Assembly: GCF_900091595.1 (NCBI RefSeq)
Contig: NZ_FMCW01000006.1
Location: forward strand, 1 to 64,000
Direction of reading: 5' to 3'
Source: Micromonospora haikouensis
GTDB taxonomy: Bacteria; Actinomycetota; Actinomycetes; Mycobacteriales; Micromonosporaceae
Length of the DNA stretch: 64,000 bases
Below are positions 31,094 through 39,783 of the stretch, in pieces. Numbering within the stretch: the first letter of the stretch is position 1; each line of letters starts with the position of its first letter. Below the pieces are notes generated by a model. The model worked only from the letters and a program-made list of their open reading frames with translations. It did no database searches and was not told where the DNA came from. Both the position numbers and the translations under genes were made by a program.

Positions 31094-31684
31094 GTGTCGC
31101 CGCAGACGGTCGAGGCCCGGATCGCCTCCTTCACCCAGCTGGACGCCCGCACCCTCCACGACCTGCTCCGACTGCGCGTCGACGTGTTCGTGGTGGAGCA
31201 GCGGTGCCCGTACCCGGAGCTCGACGGCCGGGACGTCGAGCCGGGCACCCGGCACGTGTGGCTGACCCGTGCCGCTGACGGTGGCGGGCGGACCGAGGGC
31301 GACGTCGACAGTGCAGCCGGGGGCGACGCCGAGAACGAGGGCGACGGCACAGGAGACGGGAACGACGGCGGGGCCGACAGCTACGGCGGCGTCGTGGCGT
31401 ACCTGCGGATCCTGGCCGACCCCGGCGGCCTGGCGCGGATCGGGCGGGTCGTGGTGGCGCCGGGGGCCCGGGGCGGCGGCCACGCCGGGCGGCTGATGAC
31501 CGAGGCGCTGGCCGCGGTGGGCGACCGGCCGTGCGTGCTGGAGGCGCAGTCCCACCTGGTCGGCTTCTACGCCCGGCACGGCTTCGCCGTCAGCGGGCCG
31601 GAGTACGTCGAGGACGGCATCCCGCACACCCCGATGCGCCGGCGCCCCGCCCGCCCCGACGCCCCGGAGGGCGCCGCAAATTGA
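31094..31684 (+). CDS. ElaA-like GNAT acetyltransferase with acidic insert
   Basis: 196 residues. The ElaA group is clear from LHDLLRLRVDVFVVEQRCPYPELDGRD and TRHVWLT, then LARIGRVVVAPGARGGGHAGRLMTEAL (acetyl-CoA site) and FYARHGFAVSGPEYVEDGIPHTPM. Between the two parts is an insert of about 37 residues rich in Gly, Asp and Glu (GGGRTEGDVDSAAGG and so on) that normal ElaA proteins of about 150 residues lack. It sits in a surface turn, so activity is probably kept. The substrate is unknown. Confidence 0.88.
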   Translation: MSPQTVEARIASFTQLDARTLHDLLRLRVDVFVVEQRCPYPELDGRDVEPGTRHVWLTRAADGGGRTEGDVDSAAGGDAENEGDGTGDGNDGGADSYGGVVAYLRILADPGGLARIGRVVVAPGARGGGHAGRLMTEALAAVGDRPCVLEAQSHLVGFYARHGFAVSGPEYVEDGIPHTPMRRRPARPDAPEGAAN

Positions 31685-31809
31685 CACATCCCTATGGGTG
31701 TGGGAATCTCGCAGCAGAGCCGCCACGGGAGCAACTCGAACCGGCACGGGAGGGGCAACTCCCGAGATCCGGGCGTCGTCACAGTCGACCCCTCAACCCG
31801 GAGGCTCCA
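31681..31809 (+). promoter_or_regulatory. Structured leader of the LPMO gene
   Basis: The stretch starts with TTGACA at 31681-31686, overlapping the previous stop, a possible -35 without a clear -10. ATCTCG (31706-31711) and CGAGAT (31763-31768) can pair around two imperfect copies of CACGGGAG...CAACTC, and GGAGG stands at 31800-31804. I know no riboswitch with this pattern; the structure is only suggested. Confidence 0.35.
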
Positions 31810-32910
31810 TTGTCCACCCTCGCGCGTCGGCGTTCCACGCCGCGCCTGGCAGCCTGGCTGCTCGCCGTCGGCACCGCCGCCGCCATGCTGCTCACCACCG
31901 CCCTGGCGAACCCCGCGTCCGCCCACGGCTCCGTCGTCGACCCGGCATCCCGCAACTACGGCTGCTGGCAGCGCTGGGGCGCCGACCACATGAACCCCGC
32001 CATGGCCACCCAGGACCCGATGTGCTGGCAGGCCTTCCAGGCCGACCCGCAGGCCATGTGGAACTGGATGGGCCTGTTCCGGGAGGGCGTCGCCGGCAAC
32101 CACCAGGCCGCCATCCCCGACGGCCAGCTGTGCAGCGCCGGCCACACCCAGAGCGGCCAGTACAACTCGCTGGACACGATCGGCGCGTGGAAGACCACCT
32201 CGATCTCCAACAGCTTCCGCATCCAGCTCAACGACCAGGCCAGTCACGGCGCGGACTACATCCGGGTGTACGTGACCAAGCAGGGCTTCGACGCGCTGAA
32301 CAAGCCGCTGGGCTGGAGCGACCTGGAACTGGCCGGCCAGATCGGCAACACGCCGGCGTCCCAGTGGAAGAAGGAGGCGTCGGGCGTGTCGATCCAGGTG
32401 CCGGCCAACGCGCCGGGGCGCACCGGGCGGCACATCGTCTACACGATCTGGCAGGCCAGCCACCTCGACCAGTCGTACTACCTGTGCAGCGACGTGGACT
32501 TCGGCGGGGGCGGCCCGACCACCCCGCCCACCACGACCCCGCCCACCACGCCGCCGCCGACCACCCCTCCCCCCACCACGCCGCCGCCGACGACCCCGCC
32601 GGCGACCGGGGGCTGCACGGCGACCTACCGGCCCGTCTCCTCCTGGAACGGCGGGTTCCAGGCCGAGATCGACGTGATCGCCGGCTCGTCGGCGATCAAG
32701 GGCTGGACGGTGACCTGGACCTGGGCCAACGGCCAGCAGGTCAGCTCCTACTGGAGCTCGACGGTGACCACCAGCGGGTCCACGGTGACCGCGCGCAACG
32801 TGGCCTACAACGGGTCGCTGGCCGCCGGGGGGAAGACCTCGTTCGGGTTCGTCGCCTCCTCGTCCGGCACCAACACCGCGCCGACCCCGACCTGCACGCC
32901 GACCGTCTGA
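31810..32910 (+). CDS. AA10 lytic polysaccharide monooxygenase with CBM2
   Basis: 366 residues: a Sec signal cut at ASA-H39, which leaves the N-terminal histidine of the copper brace, and a second ligand H146 in QASHGADYIRVYVTKQGF. The catalytic domain runs to about residue 235; a Pro/Thr linker (PTTPP repeats) and a family 2 cellulose/chitin-binding module (CTATYRPVSSWNGGFQAEI to C near the end) follow. It would cleave crystalline cellulose or chitin oxidatively outside the cell. The start is TTG, five bases after GGAGG; no ATG or GTG fits the signal peptide. Confidence 0.95.
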   Translation: MSTLARRRSTPRLAAWLLAVGTAAAMLLTTALANPASAHGSVVDPASRNYGCWQRWGADHMNPAMATQDPMCWQAFQADPQAMWNWMGLFREGVAGNHQAAIPDGQLCSAGHTQSGQYNSLDTIGAWKTTSISNSFRIQLNDQASHGADYIRVYVTKQGFDALNKPLGWSDLELAGQIGNTPASQWKKEASGVSIQVPANAPGRTGRHIVYTIWQASHLDQSYYLCSDVDFGGGGPTTPPTTTPPTTPPPTTPPPTTPPPTTPPATGGCTATYRPVSSWNGGFQAEIDVIAGSSAIKGWTVTWTWANGQQVSSYWSSTVTTSGSTVTARNVAYNGSLAAGGKTSFGFVASSSGTNTAPTPTCTPTV

Positions 32911-32952
32911 CGGCCGGCGGCACGACGCCCGCCCGACGCGGCGGCGCGTGTC

Positions 32953-33003
32953 AAGAAGGGCCCCCTGTACAACGTTCTGCGTTAACAGGGGGCCCTTCCT
33001 TGC
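32953..33003 (-). repeat. Dispersed border element, copy R3
   Basis: Minus strand from 33003: GCAAGGAAGGGCCCC, CTGTTAACGC, then a diverged GTTGTACAGGGGGCCCTTCT arm. It lies between convergent genes; the conserved arm starts 10 bases after the hemQ stop (33014-33016). Confidence 0.9.
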
Positions 33004-33013
33004 GCCTAGCCCC

Positions 33014-33715
33014 TCACGGGAGGCAGGTGACGATGTCGGCGATCGCGCGGCGGCGGCCCGTGTAGAACGGGACCTCCTCCCGGACGTGCCGGCGCGCACC
33101 CGAGGCCCGCAGGTCACGCATCAGGTCCACGATGCGGTGCAGCTCGTCGGCCTCGAAGGCGAGCATCCACTCGTAGTCGCCGAGGGCGAACGAGGCCACC
33201 GTGTTGGCCCGCACGTCCGGGTACCCCCGGGCCATCTTCCCGTGCTCGGCCAGCAGCTCCCGCCGCTCGGCGTCGGGCAGCAGGTACCACTCGTAGGAGC
33301 GGACGAACGGGTAGACGCACAGGTACGCCCGCGCCTGTTCGCCGGCCAGGAACGCCGGGATGTGGCTCTTGTTGAACTCCGCCGGCCGGTGCAGCGCCAG
33401 CTGCGACCACACCGGGGTCAGCGCCCGGCCCAGGGTGGTGCGGCGGAACCGCAGGTACGCGTCCTGGAGCGCGTCGCTGGTCGCGGCGTGCCACCAGATC
33501 ATCAGGTCGGCGTCGGCGCGCAGCCCGGCGACGTCGTACGTGCCGCGCACCGTCACGTCCTTGCCGGCCAGCTCCGCGAAGAGCGCCTCGACCTCGCCGG
33601 TGACGTTCTCCCGCAGCGACGGCAGCGGGCTCGTCGCCCGGTACACCGACCACATCGTGTAGCGGATGCTCTCGTTGAGCTCCCGCAGCCGCGCCGCGTT
33701 GGTCTGCTCGGTCAT
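33014..33715 (-). CDS. hemQ: Coproheme decarboxylase (HemQ/ChdC)
   Basis: 233 residues of the chlorite-dismutase-like fold: [19 protein letters not shown] at the start, [86 protein letters not shown]. In actinobacteria this enzyme makes heme b from coproheme by two peroxide-dependent decarboxylations. The proximal heme His is in the [10 protein letters not shown] segment. The start overlaps the hemG stop (ATGA), placing it last in the heme operon. Confidence 0.96.
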   Translation of the reverse strand: MTEQTNAARLRELNESIRYTMWSVYRATSPLPSLRENVTGEVEALFAELAGKDVTVRGTYDVAGLRADADLMIWWHAATSDALQDAYLRFRRTTLGRALTPVWSQLALHRPAEFNKSHIPAFLAGEQARAYLCVYPFVRSYEWYLLPDAERRELLAEHGKMARGYPDVRANTVASFALGDYEWMLAFEADELHRIVDLMRDLRASGARRHVREEVPFYTGRRRAIADIVTCLP

Positions 33716-35127
33716 GCCGATCCTCCCAGTGCCGTGATGATCTCCTCGGCCGCCGTCTCGCCGGAGCGGACGCAGACCGGGATGCCGACGCCGTCGTAGC
33801 CGGCGCCGGCCAGGGCCAGCGTGGGGTGCGCGCCGCGCAGCGCCGCCCGCACGGCGGCCACCCGGTCCAGGTGCCCCGGGGTGTACTGCGGCAGCGCCCC
33901 GCCCCACCGCTGCACGTGGCTGGCCATCGGGGCGGGCAGCGGCGTGCCGAGCACCTTCGACAGCTCCCGGTGCACCGCCTCCACCAGGTCATCGTCGGTG
34001 ACCTGGAGGGACGCCTCCTCGCCGTAGCGGCCCACGGAGGCACGCACCAGCGCCAGCCCGTCCGGCCGGGCCAGGTGCCCCCACTTGGTGGTGAAGAACG
34101 TCGACGCCTTGACCAGCAGCCCCTCGGTGGCCGGCACCAGGAACCCGGACAGCGCCGGCAGCTCCGGGCGGGGCAGCGCGAGGGTGACCAGCGCGACGCT
34201 GGCGTAGTCCAGGGCGCCGACGGTCGCGACGGCCTCGGGGGCCAGGTCGGCGACGCCGGCCAGCAGGCGGGCCGCCGGGCGCGCCGGGACGGCGAGGAGC
34301 ACCGCGTCCGCGTCGACCAGCTCCGGGTCGCGGGTGGGGCCGACGGTCAGCCGCCAGCCGGTCGCCGTCCGGGTCAGCTCCCGCACGGCCGCGTCGCGGC
34401 GGATCGTCGCCCCGCCGGCCGCCGCGGCGGCCTCGACGAGCCGGCTCAGCCCGCCGGCCAGGGTGCCGAAGACCGGTTCGCCGGGGGCGCGCGGAGCGGC
34501 GGCCTGCGCCACCCGGACCGCGCCGACGAGGGTGTGCGCCACCCGGGCCGCGCGGGCCAGCGCCGGCATCGTGGTGGCCAGGGACAGGTCGTCGGCCCGG
34601 CCGGCGTAGACGCCGCCGAGCATCGGGTCCACCAGCCGGTCGGCCACCGCGTCGCCGAACCGGGCCCGCACCAGCGCCCCGACGGAGACGTCCGCGCCGG
34701 GGGCCAGCAGCGGCCGGCCCTCGTCGCGGTCGGCGTCCGCAGCGGGCTCGGCCACCGCCGCCACCTTCGCCAGATCCCCGGGTACGCCCACCAGCGTCCC
34801 GCCCGGGATCGGGCGCAGCCCCCCGTCGACGGCCAGGGCGGCCTGCCCGACGCTCGGGTGCACGATGTCGCCGGCCAGGCCGAGCCGGCGGATCAAAGTC
34901 ACGGCGGCGGACTCGCCGCCGGCCGGGTCCCGCATCAGGAACGACTCCGCGCCGAACTCCACCGGACCGCCGGCCAGCTCGCCCGTGCGCAGCTTCCCGC
35001 CGAGCACGCCGGACTGCTCGTACACGGTGACCTCGGTGCCGGCCGGGGCCCGGTCGGCCAGCCGGACGGCGGCGGCCAGCCCGGTGACCCCGCCCCCGAC
35101 GATCGCCACCCGCCACGGCTGCCGCAC
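33712..35127 (-). CDS. hemG: Coproporphyrinogen III oxidase (HemG/HemY-type, CgoX)
   Basis: 471 residues of the HemY-type flavoprotein: dinucleotide motif [14 protein letters not shown] at the start, [26 protein letters not shown], the [13 protein letters not shown] segment and the C-terminal FAD-closing [15 protein letters not shown]. In this group it oxidises coproporphyrinogen III to coproporphyrin III, feeding the coproporphyrin-dependent heme route with HemQ. The GTG start has GAGGGGG about six bases upstream. It lies 14 bases after hemE and overlaps hemQ. Confidence 0.95.
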   Translation of the reverse strand: MRQPWRVAIVGGGVTGLAAAVRLADRAPAGTEVTVYEQSGVLGGKLRTGELAGGPVEFGAESFLMRDPAGGESAAVTLIRRLGLAGDIVHPSVGQAALAVDGGLRPIPGGTLVGVPGDLAKVAAVAEPAADADRDEGRPLLAPGADVSVGALVRARFGDAVADRLVDPMLGGVYAGRADDLSLATTMPALARAARVAHTLVGAVRVAQAAAPRAPGEPVFGTLAGGLSRLVEAAAAAGGATIRRDAAVRELTRTATGWRLTVGPTRDPELVDADAVLLAVPARPAARLLAGVADLAPEAVATVGALDYASVALVTLALPRPELPALSGFLVPATEGLLVKASTFFTTKWGHLARPDGLALVRASVGRYGEEASLQVTDDDLVEAVHRELSKVLGTPLPAPMASHVQRWGGALPQYTPGHLDRVAAVRAALRGAHPTLALAGAGYDGVGIPVCVRSGETAAEEIITALGGSA

Positions 35128-35141
35128 GGTCGCCCCCTCTG

Positions 35142-36233
35142 CTACTCGCCCGGGCGCGCGGACACCTCGTGCACCAGCGCGACCACCCGGGTCAGCACAT
35201 CCGGATCGGTCTCCGGCAGGACGCCGTGACCGAGGTTGAACACGTGGCCGGGGGTCGCCCGCCCCTCGGCGAGAATGCGCCGCACCTCCGCCTCGACCAC
35301 CGGCCACGGGGCGAACAGCACGCACGGGTCGAGGTTGCCCTGCACGGCCTTGTCCGCGCCGATCCGGCGGGACGCGACGTCCAGCGGCGTACGCCAGTCG
35401 ACGCCGACCACGTCCGCGCCGGCCTCGGCCATGGCGGGCAGCAGCTCGGCGGTGCCCACCCCGAAGTGGATCCGGGGCACCCCCGCGTCGGCCAGCCCGG
35501 CCAGCACCTTCGTCGAGTGCGGCAGCACATAGCGCCGGTAGTCGGCCTCGGACAGCGCCCCGGCCCACGAGTCGAACAGCTGCACCGCCGACACCCCGGC
35601 CTCGACCTGCACCCGCAGGAACGCCAGCGTCACCTCGGCCAGCCGGGCGCACAGGGCGTGCCACAGCTCCGGCTCGCCGTACATCAGGGCCTTGGTCTTC
35701 GCGTGGGTCCGCGACGGCCCGCCCTCGACCAGGTAGCTGGCCAGCGTGAACGGGGCGCCGGCAAAGCCGATCAGCGGGGTGTCGCCCAGCTCGGCGACGA
35801 GCAGCCGCACCGCCTCGTCGACGTAGGAGACGTCGGCGCGGGTGATGGGCCGGATCCGCTCGACGTCGGCGAGGGTGCGCACCGGCTCGGCGACCACCGG
35901 CCCGGTGCCCGCGACGATGTCCAGCTCCACCCCGGCGGCGGCCACCGGCACCACGATGTCGCTGAACAGGATCGCCGCGTCGACCCCGTGCCGGCGTACC
36001 GGCTGGAGGGTGATCTCGGCGACCAGCTCGGGGCGGCGGCAGGACTCCAGCATCCCCACGTTCTTGCGGATCTCGCGGTATTCGGGGAGGGAGCGGCCGG
36101 CCTGGCGCATGAACCAGACCGGGGTGTGCGGGCCGGGCTCGCGTCGGCAGGCCCGGACGAACGGCGACCCGCCCGTCCCGGTGCGGCGGGGTTCTCCGTC
36201 TCGGGCGGCGGTGCCCGTCGTCTCGGTGCTCAT
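35142..36233 (-). CDS. hemE: Uroporphyrinogen decarboxylase
   Basis: 363 residues with the two signatures [17 protein letters not shown] (substrate-binding RQAGR loop) and [17 protein letters not shown], plus [11 protein letters not shown] and [19 protein letters not shown]. It decarboxylates uroporphyrinogen III four times to coproporphyrinogen III, the step before HemG. It is the first gene of hemE-hemG-hemQ. The ATG at 36233 is preferred to a start 13 codons upstream, since the family begins near the FVRACRREP segment. The repeat R4 lies 61 bases upstream. Confidence 0.96.
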   Translation of the reverse strand: MSTETTGTAARDGEPRRTGTGGSPFVRACRREPGPHTPVWFMRQAGRSLPEYREIRKNVGMLESCRRPELVAEITLQPVRRHGVDAAILFSDIVVPVAAAGVELDIVAGTGPVVAEPVRTLADVERIRPITRADVSYVDEAVRLLVAELGDTPLIGFAGAPFTLASYLVEGGPSRTHAKTKALMYGEPELWHALCARLAEVTLAFLRVQVEAGVSAVQLFDSWAGALSEADYRRYVLPHSTKVLAGLADAGVPRIHFGVGTAELLPAMAEAGADVVGVDWRTPLDVASRRIGADKAVQGNLDPCVLFAPWPVVEAEVRRILAEGRATPGHVFNLGHGVLPETDPDVLTRVVALVHEVSARPGE

Positions 36234-36294
36234 CGCGGCTATCGTGCCACGCCCCCGGACCCCCTCCCCCACCCCCGCCGCCTTTTGTGACGTG

Positions 36295-36344
36295 TAAGGA
36301 AGGGCCCCCTGTTAACGCATCCGGTAGAGAAGGGTGCCCCTCTC
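36295..36344 (+). repeat. Dispersed border element, copy R4
   Basis: Plus strand: TAAGGAAGGGCCCC, CTGTTAACGC, ATCCGGTAGAG, then a second arm with one insertion (AAGGGTGCCCCTCTC). It lies between divergent genes, the only such copy, with its conserved arm towards hemE. Confidence 0.88.
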
Positions 36345-36427
36345 ACCATCCACCGTCCGCGGCACCCGCGAGGGCCGCCGCCGCAGGCCGTCGGCGTGCC
36401 GTTCCGTCGGCCGGGCGGCGGGCGGCA

Positions 36428-36433
36428 TAGGCT
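36428..36433 (+). promoter_or_regulatory. -10 TAGGCT of the DUF3000 gene, leaderless
   Basis: TAGGCT-GCCGGC-ATG is identical to the arrangement at 1054-1068. The hexamer ends six bases before the ATG at 36440. Confidence 0.65.
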
Positions 36434-36439
36434 GCCGGC

Positions 36440-37012
36440 ATGGCCCCCCCGATCGCGCTCCCGGAGACCTTTGCCCGCGCGGTCGCCGGGCTGCGGTCGG
36501 CCGCGCCCCGATCGGAGATCGTCCTGGAGGAGGTCGGCGCGCCGCAACGCCTCGCGCCGTACGCCTTCGCGCTCTCCGCGACGGTGCTGCGCGACGACGA
36601 CGAGGTGGCCACGGGGCGGCTGATCCTGTTGCACGACCCCGCCGGGCACGAGGCGTGGCAGGGCACCCTGCGGCTGGTCACCTACGTCACGGCGGAGCTG
36701 GAGATCGACCTCGCCGCCGACCCGCTGCTGCCCGGGGTGGGCTGGACCTGGCTGACCGACGCGCTGGACGCGCAGGACGCCCCGCATCGGGCCATCGGGG
36801 GCACGATCACCCAGACCATGTCGACCCGGTTCGGCGACCTCGCCGGGCCGCCGGCCGCCGGCGACATCGAGATCCGGGCCTCGTGGACCCCGCTCGGCGA
36901 GGACCTGACCCCGCACCTGATGGCCTGGTGCACCCTGCTCGCCTCGACGGCGGGCCTCCCCCCGCCCGGGGTGACCGCCCTGCCGGAGCGCCGCCCGGCC
37001 GGCGCCGCCTGA
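36440..37012 (+). CDS. DUF3000 family protein
   Basis: 190 residues that fit DUF3000 along the length: LPETFARAVAGLRSA, EVGAPQRLAPYAFALSA, GRLILLHDPAGHEAWQGTLRLVTYV, PGVGWTWLTDAL, GGTITQTMSTRFGDL and a C-terminal WTPLGEDLTPHLMAWCTLLASTAGLPPPGV. The family is restricted to actinobacteria and often lies next to RNase D and heme or dxs genes, as here; its function is unknown. The start is set by the leaderless -10. Confidence 0.9.
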   Translation: MAPPIALPETFARAVAGLRSAAPRSEIVLEEVGAPQRLAPYAFALSATVLRDDDEVATGRLILLHDPAGHEAWQGTLRLVTYVTAELEIDLAADPLLPGVGWTWLTDALDAQDAPHRAIGGTITQTMSTRFGDLAGPPAAGDIEIRASWTPLGEDLTPHLMAWCTLLASTAGLPPPGVTALPERRPAGAA

Positions 37013-37050
37013 CCCACCGCACGACACCCACCGCACGACGCGCGCCTCAG

Positions 37051-37095
37051 ATCTTGGAAGATTTCGGCCCCTGGAGGGGCCGTTCGCTCCAAGAT
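37051..37095. terminator. Two-step palindrome between convergent genes
   Basis: ATCTTGGA (37051-37058) pairs with TCCAAGAT (37088-37095), and inside it CGGCCCC pairs with GGGGCCG around TGGA. It is symmetric, so it could end transcripts from either side. Confidence 0.7.
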
Positions 37096-37179
37096 CCCCA
37101 GGTGCCGGGCCCGGCGCAGCCCCGCCCGCCCGTGGTGGCGTGGGCGGGGCGGGGTCGGGGACTTCCTACCTGCGCGACG

Positions 37180-38124
37180 TCAGAGGTAGTTCTCGGCCTC
37201 GTCGCAGACCTTGTTCATGCCCTCGGTGGCCTTGTCGTACGCGGCCTTGTTGTTCGCCGCCGCGGCCGTCAACGCACTGGTGAGCTTGTCCAGGCAGGTG
37301 GCGATGACCTTCTTCTGCCGGGCCTGCTCGTCCCGGTCGTTCCGGGTGCCGGTGAGGTCCTGCTCGGTGTTGGAGAGCTTGTCCCGCACGGCCTGCAGGT
37401 CGGTCTTGAGCTTCTCGATCTCGGTCTTGTTCGCCGCGATCGTGCCGTCCCGCTCGCTGACCTGGCCGGTCAGCCGCTTCTCGGTGCGGTCCAGCTCGCT
37501 GCTCTTGGTCACGTAGAGGCCGGTCATCACACCGCCGAGGACGAAGAGCAGCCCGGCCACCACGGCCAGGACCAGCACCTTGCGCCCGCCCCGGTTGGCG
37601 GCCGGTGCCGGGGCACCGTAGGGCGGCGTCGTGCCGGGCGGGCCGTAGGACGGCGTCGCGCCCGGCTGGCCGTAGGGCGGCATCGCTCCCGGCGGGCCGG
37701 ACATCGGCTGGCCGAAGGCCGGGCCCGAGGCGGGCGGCACCGACATCGGCTGGCCGAACGCTGGCGACGGCTGCCCCGGCCCGGAAACCGGCGGGTGCCC
37801 GGCACCGGAAACCGGCGGGTATCCGGCACCCGAGACCGGTGGCATCGACACCGGCGGGTATCCGGCACCGGGAACGGGCGGCGTCGACACCGGCGCGGTG
37901 AACGGCTGCGTCGGCTGCGGCTGCGGCACGCCCTGCTGGACCGGGGCGAACTGCTGGGTCGGCTCCGCCGCCGGCTGCGGCGTCCCGTACTGACCCGGGG
38001 CGAACGGCCGGGTGGGCTCCGCCGGCTGGCCCGTCGGGTCGTACTGCGGGGGCACGGGCTGGCCGGGGCCGCCCGGCGGCGGATACGGCGGCTGGCTCCC
38101 CGGCCCGGTCGGTGGCTGCGACAT
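37180..38124 (-). CDS. Pro-rich membrane protein with coiled-coil outside domain
   Basis: 314 residues: a disordered N-terminal half of Pro/Gln/Gly with PPVSGAGYPPVSGAGHPP-like repeats, one membrane helix (VLVLAVVAGLLFVLGGVMTGLYV), then a predicted coiled coil (SSELDRTEKRLTGQVSERDG and following) and a short helical end with two Cys. It would be a single-pass protein with a cytoplasmic Pro-rich tail. It is followed on the same strand by no gene; upstream is the HtrA-like protease with the same Pro-rich design. No family function is known to me. Confidence 0.8.
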   Translation of the reverse strand: MSQPPTGPGSQPPYPPPGGPGQPVPPQYDPTGQPAEPTRPFAPGQYGTPQPAAEPTQQFAPVQQGVPQPQPTQPFTAPVSTPPVPGAGYPPVSMPPVSGAGYPPVSGAGHPPVSGPGQPSPAFGQPMSVPPASGPAFGQPMSGPPGAMPPYGQPGATPSYGPPGTTPPYGAPAPAANRGGRKVLVLAVVAGLLFVLGGVMTGLYVTKSSELDRTEKRLTGQVSERDGTIAANKTEIEKLKTDLQAVRDKLSNTEQDLTGTRNDRDEQARQKKVIATCLDKLTSALTAAAANNKAAYDKATEGMNKVCDEAENYL

Positions 38125-38210
38125 TCTTCTCTTCCTCCAGGTGGGGCGGCCCGTGGCCGGGGCCGCGACGAACCGGCTGGTACGGGACGGACGGCGCGGA
38201 GCGGCCGAAG

Positions 38211-39563
38211 TCAGCAGATCCGGAAGCCGTCGCAGGCGACCTTGATGGGTACGGCGAGGCCGATGCCCTCGGCGTCGCGGGCCTTGGCGGTGGCGATGCC
38301 CACCACCTGCTTCTGGCCGTTGATGACCGGGCCACCGGAGTTGCCGGGGTTGATCGGCGCGTCGAACTGGATGACCGGGCCCGAGCCCTGGCCTGCCTCA
38401 CGGAAGGCGCTGACCACGCCGGTGGTGACGCTGTCCTGCAGGCCGAGCGGCGCGCCGACGACGACGATCTGCTGGCCGGGCTTGACCGCGGCGGACGCCG
38501 TCACCAGCCCGGTGAACTTGCTGGTGGTGCGCAGCTGGGCGATGTCGTTGACCTCGTCGACCTTGACGATGGTGGCCGGGTAGCGCTGGTCGGTGCGTTC
38601 GAGGAAGACCTCCCGGCCGCCGCCGACCCAGACCGACTCGACCACGTGGAAGTTGGTGAACAGGTTGGTGCCGCCGCCGGTGTCGGGCTTGCCGACCGCG
38701 AAGGCGGTGCCGGTGAACTGCCCGGCCCGGACCCGGAAGACGCTGGGCAGGACGGCGCTGGCCACCGCCTCCGGGTTGAACTGCGCCCCGGCCTGCTTCT
38801 CCAGGGCCTGCGCCCGCTGCTCCAGGCCGTCGAGCCGGGCGCCGTCGCCGCTCTGCGCGGTGGCCAGCCGCTGGTCGGTGTCGGCCAGCCGGTCGGAGAG
38901 CCGACTGATCTGGTACGCCTGCACGCCGCTCACCACGGCCAGGACCAGGGCGAGCCCGAACGCGACGAACGTCAGCGCCCTGCCCCGGGGCCGCGGGGTG
39001 GCCCCGCCGGTGGGGGCGGACGCGGGCCAGGCCGGCCCGGGGGCCGGGGCCGTCCCGCCGTGCGGGTACGCCGGGCCGGGGACCACGGGCGACGGCGGCG
39101 CGGCAGCGTACCCGGCCGGGGGCTGCTGGCCGGGGGCGGACGACTGCTGGCCGGCGGCGGGTGGCTGCTGCGGTGCGGGCCAGCCGGCGGGCGCGGGACC
39201 GGACCACTGGCCGGGCGCGGCGGGCTGGGCGGGCGGGGGCGACGAGCCGGGCCAGTGACCGGGCGACGCGGCCTGACCGGCGGGCGGGTGGCCGCCTCCG
39301 GCCTGCGGGTAGGAGCCTGCTGCCTGCGGGTAGGAGCCTGCGGCCTGCGGATAGACGGCGGCGCTGCCGCGGTGCGGGTCGAGCCGGGGCGGGTCCATGC
39401 GGGGCGGCAGCGGGCCGGGACGGGTGTCGCCGGCCGGGGTCGCGGTGGCGGGCGGCTCGCCCACCGGCGGCTCGGCGGGTCGCGCCGGGGCGGCCCAACT
39501 CCCGCCCGAGCCGTCGCCGGGCCCCTGTCCCGGGCCCGTCGCACCGTACCCAGCCGTCGTCAT
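38211..39563 (-). CDS. Membrane-anchored trypsin-like serine protease
   Basis: 450 residues: a long Pro/Gly/Ala N-terminal tail with YPQAAGS repeats, a membrane helix (LTFVAFGLALVLAVVSGVQAY), a coiled coil, and an HtrA-type protease domain without PDZ. The triad is H306 (TNFHVVES), D340 (EVNDIAQLR) and S409 (NPGNSGGPV). It should act at the outer face of the membrane in protein quality control. Two Cys near the C-terminus (ACDGFRIC) may form a disulfide. The ATG at 39563 has GGAGG eight bases upstream. It is probably co-transcribed with the coiled-coil protein that follows. Confidence 0.9.
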   Translation of the reverse strand: MTTAGYGATGPGQGPGDGSGGSWAAPARPAEPPVGEPPATATPAGDTRPGPLPPRMDPPRLDPHRGSAAVYPQAAGSYPQAAGSYPQAGGGHPPAGQAASPGHWPGSSPPPAQPAAPGQWSGPAPAGWPAPQQPPAAGQQSSAPGQQPPAGYAAAPPSPVVPGPAYPHGGTAPAPGPAWPASAPTGGATPRPRGRALTFVAFGLALVLAVVSGVQAYQISRLSDRLADTDQRLATAQSGDGARLDGLEQRAQALEKQAGAQFNPEAVASAVLPSVFRVRAGQFTGTAFAVGKPDTGGGTNLFTNFHVVESVWVGGGREVFLERTDQRYPATIVKVDEVNDIAQLRTTSKFTGLVTASAAVKPGQQIVVVGAPLGLQDSVTTGVVSAFREAGQGSGPVIQFDAPINPGNSGGPVINGQKQVVGIATAKARDAEGIGLAVPIKVACDGFRIC

Positions 39564-39771
39564 CGTCACGTCCTCCCCGTCGCCGCCCTGGTGCCCGCCG
39601 ACGCCGGTTCCGTCCCGGGCGGCGGCCCGAAGGAACGTACCCGCGCCGCCGCGCTTTGTCTTCCCCGATGTCCGACCCTGGCATGCCGGGTCAAGTAGCC
39701 GACGCCGACCCACACCGCGCGACGCCGACACACACCGCACCCGGCTGCGCGCGCCGGATCGCCGCGCGCAC

Positions 39772-39777
39772 TAGGGT
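39772..39777 (+). promoter_or_regulatory. -10 TAGGGT of rnd, leaderless
   Basis: TAGGGT ends six bases before the GTG at 39784. Confidence 0.6.
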
Positions 39778-39783
39778 TGTCAG

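Noticed and set aside
31681..31812. c-di-GMP or c-di-AMP riboswitch in the LPMO leader
   Set aside because: The conserved loop bases of these classes are not present; only general pairing is seen.
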